From positions 6,348,001 to 6,412,000 of the forward strand of contig NZ_CP029193.1 of the NCBI RefSeq assembly GCF_008642355.1: 64,000 nt of DNA, given 5' to 3'. Below are positions 33,251 through 40,173 of this stretch, one piece after another; the first letter of the stretch is position 1; each line of letters begins with the position of its first letter. Made by a program: the position numbers and the translations under genes. The stretch is from Streptomyces venezuelae (GTDB lineage: Bacteria > Actinomycetota > Actinomycetes > Streptomycetales > Streptomycetaceae). The notes beneath the pieces are model-generated. The model did not search any database and was not told the origin of the DNA. It saw only the letters and a list, made by a program, of their open reading frames with translations.

Positions 33251-36200
33251 CTAGCGGCCGTGGTCGCGGAGTCGGCCGACCCGTTCGCGGTCGCTGCGCA
33301 ACTCCGCGCGGAGCAGCCGCGACAGCGGAGCGAGGAGCCGCCGCGCGAGGTCGTCGAGGTCGGCGGGCGTGGCGGATTCGGCGGCGGGACCGGATGCGGC
33401 GTGCTCGGACGGGGCGGGGGCCGGCGGCTTGGTCTCCGCGGGGGCGGGGCGGGGGGCGGCCGGGGCGGGTTGCAGAGGGATGGACACGTGCTGCCGCGGC
33501 GCTTGGGGCTGTGACTGGGGCTGTGGTTCGGGCTGGGTGGGTGCGGTGCGTCGTTGGACGGGGGGCGCGGGGGTGGGCGCGGTACGCACCTGGGGCCTGG
33601 CGGGGCCGGGCGTGTGACGGGGCGCGGGGGCGCCGGGCTTGGCGAGGGGTACGACGACGGGGGCGACGCCGCTGCTGGACGCGTGCGGGTGCGTTGCGGC
33701 GCGGGGTGCGGGGGTTGCCGACTTTTGCAGGGGCACGGGGGCGGGCGCGGGTGCTGCCTGAGGGCGCGGTCCCGTCACCGGGGCGGGTGACGTGCTTGTG
33801 GTGTGCGGCGTCAGGCCCCGGGCGGGGGAGAGGGGGTACTGCTCGACGGCGGGCCGGTGACTGCCGGGTGCCACACGGCGGTTGATCGGGACGACGGGGA
33901 GCGGGTGGCGTCGCGGCTGATGCTGCTTCGGGGCGGGCGAGGGTGAGGGCGCGGGTGCGGGTTCGCCGGTCGGCGTAGGGGCAGGCGTCGTCGGTGAGCC
34001 GCCTGCCGACGACTGCTGGACCGGGGCCACGGGTGTGGGGGCAGCTGTGGGAGCCGGTGCGGGTGCCGTGGCGGCCGACCGCTGCACGGGTGGCACGGGG
34101 GCGCCGATGGCGGTGCGGCGGGGGCGGGACTGGTTGCTCGCCGCGGAGGCCACGGGCGGTGAGGGTACGTCGCCGGCAGGCCGTTGCACGGGAGGCGCGG
34201 GAGGTACGGGGGCGCCGGTGCTGGTGTGGTGCGGTTGGTTCTGGGGGTCGGTCGTGGGGGCGGGAGCGGGTACGGCGTTCGCCGACCGCTGGACGGGGGG
34301 CAGGGGTGCGCCGATCGCCGTGCGGCGCGGGCGCGTCCGGCCGGTCGCCGTGGGGCCCGCGTTCGTCGGCCTGTCGTCGGCCGGGGCGGGGCGGGGGTGG
34401 CCGTTGCCCGGTGCCATGGGCGTGGGTGCCGCGCTCGTCGACTTCTGGGAGGGCGCGACCGGTCCGTTGACCGGACTGCGGTTGCTCGCCCTGGGAGTGG
34501 ACGTGGGTGTGGGGTCGGGCGCGGGGCCGTTGGTCGCCGTCCGCTGGGCGGCGGGCGCGTGCGGCGCGCTCTGCGGCGCGGGCGCGTCGGCCGTGGATTT
34601 GTGAGGGGGGCTCACAGGTGCCGGGGCGGGCGTCGACGTGGGTGCGGGGCCGCTGTTCGCCGCGCGCTGGACGGCAGCCTGGCGCGGGAGGTTCTGCGCT
34701 GCCGGGCTGCTCGTCGTGGGGGCGGACGCGGGGGCGTCGTCGGCCGTCCGTGGGACGGGGGCCTGGTGCGAGGCGTTCTGCCGGGCGGGCGTCTGCGTGG
34801 GGGTGCCCGCCATGGGCGTACTGGTCGCCGTTCGCTGAGCGGGGGGCCGGACTGGCGTGTTCTGCGGTGCGGGCGTCTGCGTCGGGGTGCCGGTCGTGGG
34901 AGCGGTGGTCGTCGTCCGCTGGGCCGGGGCCTGGCGCGTGTTCCGGGGTGTGGGCGTTTCCGCGGGGGTGCTCGCCGCGGGTGTGTTGGTCGCCGTCGGT
35001 TGGGCGGGGGCTTGGTGCTGGGTGCTCTGTGGGGCAGGCGCTTGCGTGGGAGCGGCTGCGGAGGGAGCGGTGGTCGTCCTCCGCTGGACCGGGGCCGCCT
35101 GGGACGTGCTCTGGGGTACGGGCGTCTGCGCGGGGGTGCCGGCCGAAGGCGTGTTGGGCGCCGTCCGCTGGACGGGGGTCTGGCGAGGGGAGCTCTGGGG
35201 TGCGGGTGTCTGCGCGGGGGAACTGGTCGTCGTTCGCTGGGCCGGGGCCTGGCGCGTGTTCCGGGGTGTGGGCGTTTCCGCGGGTGTGTTGGTCGCCGTC
35301 GGTTGGGCGGGGGCTTGGTGCTGGGTGCTCTGCGGGGCAGCCGCTTGCGTGGGAGCGGCTGCCGAGGGAGCGGTGGTCGTCGTCCGCTGGACCGGGGCCT
35401 GGGGCGGGGTGCTCTGTGGGGTGGGTGTCGGCGCGGGGGAGCCTGCCGTGGGGGCGGCGGGCGCCGGCCGACGGGCGGGGGTCTCGTGCGGGGCGCTCCG
35501 CGACGCGGACGTGTCCGTTGGGGTCTGGTGCGGGCGGCTGTTCGCGGCCGGGGTACTCGCCGTGGGCGCGGAGGCGTTGGCCGCCGTCCGCTGGACGGGT
35601 GCCGGGCGCGGGGTGTTCCGCGGTGCGGACGGCTCCGCGAGAGCGCCTGCTGTGGGGACGGTGGTCGCCGTCCGCTGGACGGGCTTCTCGCGAGGCGCGG
35701 TGCTCTGCGGTGCGGTGCTCTGCGGTGCGGGCGCGTCCGACGTGCCCTGACGCGAGCCGCTCTTCGGCGCCTTGCCACTCGCCGCGGACGCAGGCGCGTC
35801 TGTCGCGGGCTCATGCGTACGGCCCTTGGGCGCCGGGGAGCTCGCCGCAGGGGCGGGCGCGGGAGTGTCCGTCGCCGTCCGCTGGACCGGTGCCTGGCGC
35901 GGCGTGCTCTGCGGTGCGGGCGCGCTCGCCGAGGGGGCAGGGGCAGGCGCAGGGGCAGGACTGGGCGTCGACCGCGGGGCGGGCGGCTGCGGCACGGCGC
36001 TCTGCGGCGCAGGAGCCGCGGCGGCACCGGGCGGAGTACCCGTGCCCGCCTGCGCGCGCTGGACCCTGCGGATGCGAGGCCGTCGCTGTACGGGCTCAAC
36101 GGGGGAATTCGCCCGTACAGCGACGGTGTCCGGGGCCGCGGACGCGGCAGGAGCCCCCGGGCCGGTAGGGGGTACCGGCCCGGGGACATCGGTGGGCGGA

Positions 36201-36889
36201 GCGTCGGGCGCGACGACGCCCCGCGCGGCGGGGTTCGGCGTCGTACGCGCCGCCCCGACAGGGAACAGCTGGCGCTGCGGCGTCACGCCCGGCGCCGCCG
36301 ACACGAGCGGGGAACGCCGGGTCGTACGCGACGGCCGCGCCACAGCAGGGCTGCTCGCCGACGCGGGCACCGACCGCGCGGCCGTGGACCGCTGCACCGG
36401 CGCCGCGGCGGACGGGGACGTGGACGTGGACCCGATGCCACCCGCCTCGGGAGGCGTGGTCTGCCCCTCCGTGCCGGCCGCCGCCTCGCCGGCCCCTCGT
36501 ACCGGCAGCTGGAGCGAGGGCAGGTCGAGGTCGCCCGGTCGGCCCGCCACCGGCGTCAGGACGCCGTGCAGCAGGCCTCCGGGCGCGGAGGCACGTACCG
36601 CATGCCCCAATTCCCCTCCGAAGGACGGGTTCTGGTGCGTGGCGAGCATCGCGCCGAACCCCTGCTCGGCGACCGTCCGCGGCGCCGCGAGCACACGCTG
36701 GACCGGCGGCACGGCGGCCCACCCGCCACCGCCACCGCCGCCACCGACGACGTCGGCACCGGATGCGGCACCAGAGCCGGACTCCGCGGAGGCAACTTCT
36801 GGAGCCGCCGGACCGGCCGCACCGGATGCCTCCGCACCCGGCGCCCCCGTCTCGCCCCGCGACCCCCGCCGCCACTTGAACAAGCCCAT
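33251..36889 (-). CDS. Giant disordered PVQR-repeat protein of the CIS operon
   Basis: A 1212-residue, Pro/Ala/Thr/Ser-rich protein from ATG 36889, with GAGG just upstream. The ends are conserved-looking. Residues about 55-130 (PPVQRVLAAPRTVAEQGFGA, THQNPSFGGELGHAVRASAP) seem partly folded, and the last 45 (DLDDLARRLLAPLSRLLRAE and RSDRERVGRLRDHGR) form a charged amphipathic helix. Between them lie about 1000 residues of disordered sequence with some thirteen PVQR motifs and many AQRT, VPRT or AQPT variants, as in APVQRTATDTPAPAP. A recent internal duplication is visible (34917-35399). It occupies the gap between the hub-chaperone genes and the second tube gene, where a length-control or packaging protein might sit. 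It resembles no tape-measure protein I know. Confidence 0.8.
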   Translation of the reverse strand: MGLFKWRRGSRGETGAPGAEASGAAGPAAPEVASAESGSGAASGADVVGGGGGGGGWAAVPPVQRVLAAPRTVAEQGFGAMLATHQNPSFGGELGHAVRASAPGGLLHGVLTPVAGRPGDLDLPSLQLPVRGAGEAAAGTEGQTTPPEAGGIGSTSTSPSAAAPVQRSTAARSVPASASSPAVARPSRTTRRSPLVSAAPGVTPQRQLFPVGAARTTPNPAARGVVAPDAPPTDVPGPVPPTGPGAPAASAAPDTVAVRANSPVEPVQRRPRIRRVQRAQAGTGTPPGAAAAPAPQSAVPQPPAPRSTPSPAPAPAPAPSASAPAPQSTPRQAPVQRTATDTPAPAPAASSPAPKGRTHEPATDAPASAASGKAPKSGSRQGTSDAPAPQSTAPQSTAPREKPVQRTATTVPTAGALAEPSAPRNTPRPAPVQRTAANASAPTASTPAANSRPHQTPTDTSASRSAPHETPARRPAPAAPTAGSPAPTPTPQSTPPQAPVQRTTTTAPSAAAPTQAAAPQSTQHQAPAQPTATNTPAETPTPRNTRQAPAQRTTTSSPAQTPAPQSSPRQTPVQRTAPNTPSAGTPAQTPVPQSTSQAAPVQRRTTTAPSAAAPTQAPAPQSTQHQAPAQPTATNTPAASTPAETPTPRNTRQAPAQRTTTTAPTTGTPTQTPAPQNTPVRPPAQRTATSTPMAGTPTQTPARQNASHQAPVPRTADDAPASAPTTSSPAAQNLPRQAAVQRAANSGPAPTSTPAPAPVSPPHKSTADAPAPQSAPHAPAAQRTATNGPAPDPTPTSTPRASNRSPVNGPVAPSQKSTSAAPTPMAPGNGHPRPAPADDRPTNAGPTATGRTRPRRTAIGAPLPPVQRSANAVPAPAPTTDPQNQPHHTSTGAPVPPAPPVQRPAGDVPSPPVASAASNQSRPRRTAIGAPVPPVQRSAATAPAPAPTAAPTPVAPVQQSSAGGSPTTPAPTPTGEPAPAPSPSPAPKQHQPRRHPLPVVPINRRVAPGSHRPAVEQYPLSPARGLTPHTTSTSPAPVTGPRPQAAPAPAPVPLQKSATPAPRAATHPHASSSGVAPVVVPLAKPGAPAPRHTPGPARPQVRTAPTPAPPVQRRTAPTQPEPQPQSQPQAPRQHVSIPLQPAPAAPRPAPAETKPPAPAPSEHAASGPAAESATPADLDDLARRLLAPLSRLLRAELRSDRERVGRLRDHGR
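34917..35399. repeat. Recent internal duplication in the PVQR-repeat gene
   Basis: About 180 bp from 34917 to 35096 recur almost unchanged at 35235-35399. The copies differ by a few substitutions and a 15-bp in-frame insertion in the first copy (after GTTTCCGCGGG), which adds the residues AASTP or equivalent. The unit length with spacer is about 310 bp, roughly 100 codons. The reading frame is kept, so the protein has grown by a recent tandem duplication. Confidence 0.85.
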
Positions 36890-36902
36890 CACTTACCTCG
36901 AC

Positions 36903-37070
36903 TCACCGACCGGTCGCCTTCGCCTCCGCCTGCTCCACCAAGGTGGCGGTCCGCGCCACGTACGCGCGCCGGTCCGCGTGTTCGAGGTCGAGGATGTCGT
37001 CCATGCCCCAGTGGAAGTGGTAGGCGAGGTACGCGACTTCCTCCTCGATGCGGTCGGCCGCGTACGTCAC
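36903..37070 (-). CDS. Small CIS protein, DUF6760-like (55 aa)
   Basis: A 55-residue reading frame from GTG 37070 to TGA at 36905-36903. GTG overlaps the stop of the hub-chaperone gene (GTGA), and GGGGGA lies just upstream. The sequence begins MTYAADRIEEEVAYLAYHFH, continues with WGMDDILDLEHADRR, and ends with VEQAEAKATGR. The HFHWxxDDILDLEHxDR core is the typical small helical protein found after the gp26-like gene in eCIS operons (DUF6760 to my recollection). This pattern matches the position and size of phage GpE-type assembly helpers next to the tape-measure gene. The gene is easily missed because of its size. Confidence 0.88.
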   Translation of the reverse strand: MTYAADRIEEEVAYLAYHFHWGMDDILDLEHADRRAYVARTATLVEQAEAKATGR

Positions 37071-37513
37071 GATTCCCCCAGGCGGCTCCCGGCCAGCTCC
37101 ACCTCGAAGGACTCCGAGCAGTGCGGGCAGGCCACCGCCGCACGGGTGTGGCCCTCCGCGTTGATCTGCCGGTAGAAGTCCTGGAGGAAGGCCAGGTCGG
37201 AGGCGAACATGTTCTCCACCGTGCCGTCGTGGACGGAGCCGAGCGTGCCGAGCCGGGTGATGACCCGGCCCAGCAGCACCACGGACAGGTAGGCGGGGTT
37301 CTCGCGCACGCGGACGTCCCGCAGCGGCACCAGTTCGTCACGTGCCGTCGCGAGCCGCATCGCGCCGTTGCGGTGCACGGTGCCGGACTCGTCCACGAAG
37401 CCGCGCGGCAGCTCGAACTCGAACTCCGTACGCAGCGGTTCGCGGACGCCCGTCACCGCGCCGGGCACCGTGCCCGCGCCCGCAGCCGTCCCCGCCGGGC
37501 CCTCGCGCCGCAT
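37067..37513 (-). CDS. CIS baseplate hub assembly chaperone (T4 gp26/gp51-like)
   Basis: A 148-residue protein from ATG 37513, overlapping the tube stop (TAATG). It shows the eCIS block FEFELPRGFVDESGTVHRNG and AMRLATARDELVPLRDVRVR, then YLSVVLLGRVITRLG. The final CPHCSESFEVEL carries a C-x2-C knuckle that could bind zinc. Proteins of this kind match the T4-type baseplate hub assembly chaperone family. It is coupled to the DUF6760-like gene downstream. The role is inferred from family and position. Confidence 0.88.
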   Translation of the reverse strand: MRREGPAGTAAGAGTVPGAVTGVREPLRTEFEFELPRGFVDESGTVHRNGAMRLATARDELVPLRDVRVRENPAYLSVVLLGRVITRLGTLGSVHDGTVENMFASDLAFLQDFYRQINAEGHTRAAVACPHCSESFEVELAGSRLGES

Positions 37514-37956
37514 TATTCGATGACCAGCTCTTCGAAGACGATGGTGACCTGCTCGGTCAGCGCGGCGGCGTCGCCCGCCTTGACCCCGCTGGTCTCCACC
37601 TTGCTGCACCAGGCGTTGCGCAGGTTGTAACGCTTCACCGGGTTGTTCTGGTAGTCCATCATCATGATCGTCGCGTTCTTGCGCGCCGAACCCATGTCGC
37701 CCGCGATGGACTTGTTGATCCACTCGCTGAAGACGGGGCTCTGCGTCATGCCGCGCGTGACCGTGCACTCGCCGGCCTTCTTCACGCCGGGCATCTTCTT
37801 CACGACGGGCTTTCCGTCCGCAGACACCTGCTGGTACTCGATGACGTCCTGCTCCATGGACAGGCCGCTGACCTCCTGGAGGTACTCGACCATGACGCCG
37901 TCGATCTGGAGGCCGAAATTGTGTGTGGTGAGGGCGTCACCGGGCTGCAGAGACAA
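37513..37956 (-). CDS. CIS inner tube protein (T4 gp19-like)
   Basis: A 147-residue tube protein (Hcp/gp19 fold) that stacks in rings to form the inner tube. It has HNFGLQIDGVMVEYLQEVSG at the start, the block VIEYQQVSADGKPVVKKMPG, TVTRGMTQSPVFSEW and a terminal EQVTIVFEELVIE strand. The start is TTG 37956, nine bases after GGAG; no ATG or GTG is available nearby, so TTG is probably real. It lies 53 bases after the sheath gene. Confidence 0.95.
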   Translation of the reverse strand: MSLQPGDALTTHNFGLQIDGVMVEYLQEVSGLSMEQDVIEYQQVSADGKPVVKKMPGVKKAGECTVTRGMTQSPVFSEWINKSIAGDMGSARKNATIMMMDYQNNPVKRYNLRNAWCSKVETSGVKAGDAAALTEQVTIVFEELVIE

Positions 37957-38009
37957 GGGGTTTCACTCCTGTTGTGATGGTTCTCGGGGGACGTGCGGTG
38001 GGACGCGGA

Positions 38010-39608
38010 CTACTCCTCCAGCTCGCCGCCCCCGCCGGAGAACTGCGCGAGCCGGAACACCACGAACTCGGCGGGCTTGACCGGCGCGATGCCGATCTCG
38101 CAGACGACCCGGCCGAGGTCGACCGACTCCGGCGGGTTGGTCTCCTCGTCGCACTTGACGTAGAAGGCGTCCTCGGGGCGCGCGCCGAACAGGGCGCCCG
38201 AGCGCCACTCGTTGACCAGGAACGCCGAGACGTTGCGGCGGATGCGCGCCCACAGGGCGTGGTCGTTCGGCTCGAACACCACCCACTGCGTGCCGATGAG
38301 GATCGACTCTTCGAGGTAGTTGAAGTAGCGGCGCACGTTCAGGTAGCGCCACGCCGGGTCGGACGCCATCGTGCGCGCGCCCCACACGCGGATGCCGCGG
38401 CCCGGGAAGGCGCGGATGCAGTTCACGCCGATCGGGTTGAGCAGGTCCTGCTCGCCGCGGGTGATCTGCAGGTCCAGGTCGACCGCGCCGCGCACGATCT
38501 CGTTGGCCGGCGCCTTGTGCACGCCGCGCTCGGCGTCGTTGCGCGCCCAGATGCCCGCCATGTGGCCGGACGGCGGCACGACCACCGACTGCCCCGACGC
38601 CGGGTCGAAGGACTTGATCCAGGGGTAGTAGAGAGCGGCGTAGCGCGAGTCGTAGCCGGCCAGCTCCTGGCGCCACTGCCGGACCTGGCGGGCGTTCAGC
38701 GACGGCGGCGGGTCGATGATGGCCATCCGGTCGCCCATCAGCTCGCAGTGCGAGATGAGGCCGAGCTGGACCGCCTTGACCTGCTCCTCGTCGATGATGC
38801 CCTGCTGGTAGGCGGCCATCAGGTCGGGCACCGCGACCATGTTGATCTCGTCGAGGGCCTCCAGGCCGCCGAAGCCGGTGCGGTCCGAGGAGTCGCCGAT
38901 GAACTGGGCGGTCTCGATGCGCGACACCTGGCCGTTCGCGTCGGGCACGGCGGGGGCGGCGGGCGCCGGGGGCGCCAGGGTCACGGTCTGCGCGTCGGGC
39001 TTGGCCAGCTGGCCGCCCGCCGTGGAGGCCTCCTCCAGGGCGATCGTCTTGGAGCGCTGCCTGACCTGCGTGACCACGTAGTTGCGGGCGGTCTTCTTCG
39101 CGCTGACGTCGAAGTTCTCGACGACCTTGTCGCCGTCCTTGACGATCAGCTTGAAGCGGTCGGCGGCACCCTCGCCCTCGCCGTCCTGCACCTCGACGGT
39201 CAGCGCGCCGCCGTCCGTGGTGCCCGCGGTGATGGCCGACACGGTGAACGCGCCGAGCGCCACGGGCTCGCCCGCGGTGAGCTCCTTGGGGGCCTGCGTC
39301 CGCGTCGGCTGCGCGGGGGCCTGCTGCTGCGACTCGGCCGCGTCGGTGCCGCCGACGCGCACGATGTACGCGGCGCTGCCGCCGTTGTTGAAGAACCCGT
39401 ACACGGAGTGCGCCAGGTAGTACCCGTCCGTGAACTCGCCGAACGCGGCCACGTACTGCGACCAGTTGGTCACCAGCGTCGGCTCGTTGAGCGGTCCCCG
39501 CGGCGCAAGGCCGACGAAGGCCGCGACGGAGGTGCCGACGCCTTCGATGGGGCGCGAACCGCTGGCGACTTCCTCGATGTAGACGCCGGGGGACAGGTAG
39601 TTGGGCAT
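38010..39608 (-). CDS. CIS contractile sheath protein
   Basis: A 532-residue sheath protein and the first gene of the CIS operon. ATG 39608 has GGAG nine bases upstream, so it is preferred over the TTG at 39623. The N-terminus, MPNYLSPGVYIEEVASGSRP with IEGVGTSVAAFVGLAPRGP, is the signature of tail-sheath proteins; the first strand inserts into the neighbouring subunit. The C-terminal domain (about residues 320-532) has GIRVWGARTMASDPAWRYLN, ESILIGTQWVVFEPND and a final GIAPVKPAEFVVFRLAQ. The middle (about 100-230) is a surface-exposed insert of variable sequence. A 565-bp region with regulatory repeats lies upstream. Confidence 0.96.
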   Translation of the reverse strand: MPNYLSPGVYIEEVASGSRPIEGVGTSVAAFVGLAPRGPLNEPTLVTNWSQYVAAFGEFTDGYYLAHSVYGFFNNGGSAAYIVRVGGTDAAESQQQAPAQPTRTQAPKELTAGEPVALGAFTVSAITAGTTDGGALTVEVQDGEGEGAADRFKLIVKDGDKVVENFDVSAKKTARNYVVTQVRQRSKTIALEEASTAGGQLAKPDAQTVTLAPPAPAAPAVPDANGQVSRIETAQFIGDSSDRTGFGGLEALDEINMVAVPDLMAAYQQGIIDEEQVKAVQLGLISHCELMGDRMAIIDPPPSLNARQVRQWRQELAGYDSRYAALYYPWIKSFDPASGQSVVVPPSGHMAGIWARNDAERGVHKAPANEIVRGAVDLDLQITRGEQDLLNPIGVNCIRAFPGRGIRVWGARTMASDPAWRYLNVRRYFNYLEESILIGTQWVVFEPNDHALWARIRRNVSAFLVNEWRSGALFGARPEDAFYVKCDEETNPPESVDLGRVVCEIGIAPVKPAEFVVFRLAQFSGGGGELEE

Positions 39609-40173
39609 GCTGCTGTGCTCCAAGGCTCGAGGGGTGGCGAGGGTGTGGCGGGCGGACCGGCGATGCGCCGGTGCGGCTGCCGCTCGTTCCCCCTGTGTGC
39701 CGGCCGTATGCCGGTCCCCGCTGGTTCGTACCTTGTCGACGATGTCTCACGCGCGGGCCGGTGCGTAGAGACGGAAGGACGTCAGTGAGGGCAGATGCCG
39801 CTGCCCGTTCAGCCGCCGGGCGGACGCCTCCGACCTGTGCGTTCGTCGCGGTGGCCGGGCGTACCGGGGAGGCCCGGGGTGCGTTGCCCGTCCGGTCACC
39901 GGTGTGGAGGCGGAGGGCAAGCCGGGGGCGGGGCAGCGGGTGGGATGAAGGGACGCCGTCGTGCGGGCGCGGCCGAATGTGAATGGTCGGTGGCGCATAT
40001 GCCACGCCCGGGGTGCCCGGCACGTCAACACCTGGTCAACATGGGGGCGCAAGTGACCCGCACGAGTCGGGGGACCGCTGGGGCTGACGTAACGTTTGGT
40101 GCGTACGGCCATCCGTGGCGCGTACGAACGGGCACTTCGCGGTGCGTCACAGGGCAAGGAGTGCGGGCTGACA
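39609..40173. promoter_or_regulatory. Divergent regulatory region between the CIS operon and the AfsR-type regulator
   Basis: This 565-bp region holds no convincing gene. It must contain the minus-strand promoter of the twelve-gene CIS operon and the plus-strand promoter of the regulator. Visible structures are the heptad direct repeat at 40024-40041, and a short inverted repeat GTGGC-GCATAT-GCCAC at 39990-40005. AAGGAG at 40156-40161 may be the regulator's distant ribosome binding site. No confident -10/-35 pair was found for the sheath gene. Confidence 0.5.
40024..40041 (+). promoter_or_regulatory. Heptad direct repeat, candidate SARP operator
   Basis: GTCAACA occurs at 40024-40030 and again at 40035-40041, separated by CCTG, so the repeat period is exactly 11 bp. 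SARP-family activators bind heptameric direct repeats spaced by four bases in this way, usually near the -35 position. The regulator encoded 130 bp downstream is a SARP, which makes autoregulation likely, but no binding has been shown here. Confidence 0.55.

Noticed and set aside
33208..33885. Plus-strand frames at the 3' end of the PVQR gene
   Set aside because: Arg/Gly-rich products with no conserved features; antisense to the conserved C-terminal helix of the CIS protein.
34184..37630. Plus-strand frame of 1148 codons opposite the PVQR-repeat gene
   Set aside because: Its product is Arg/Gly-rich, follows the repeats of the other strand, and runs through the ends of several well-defined CIS genes.
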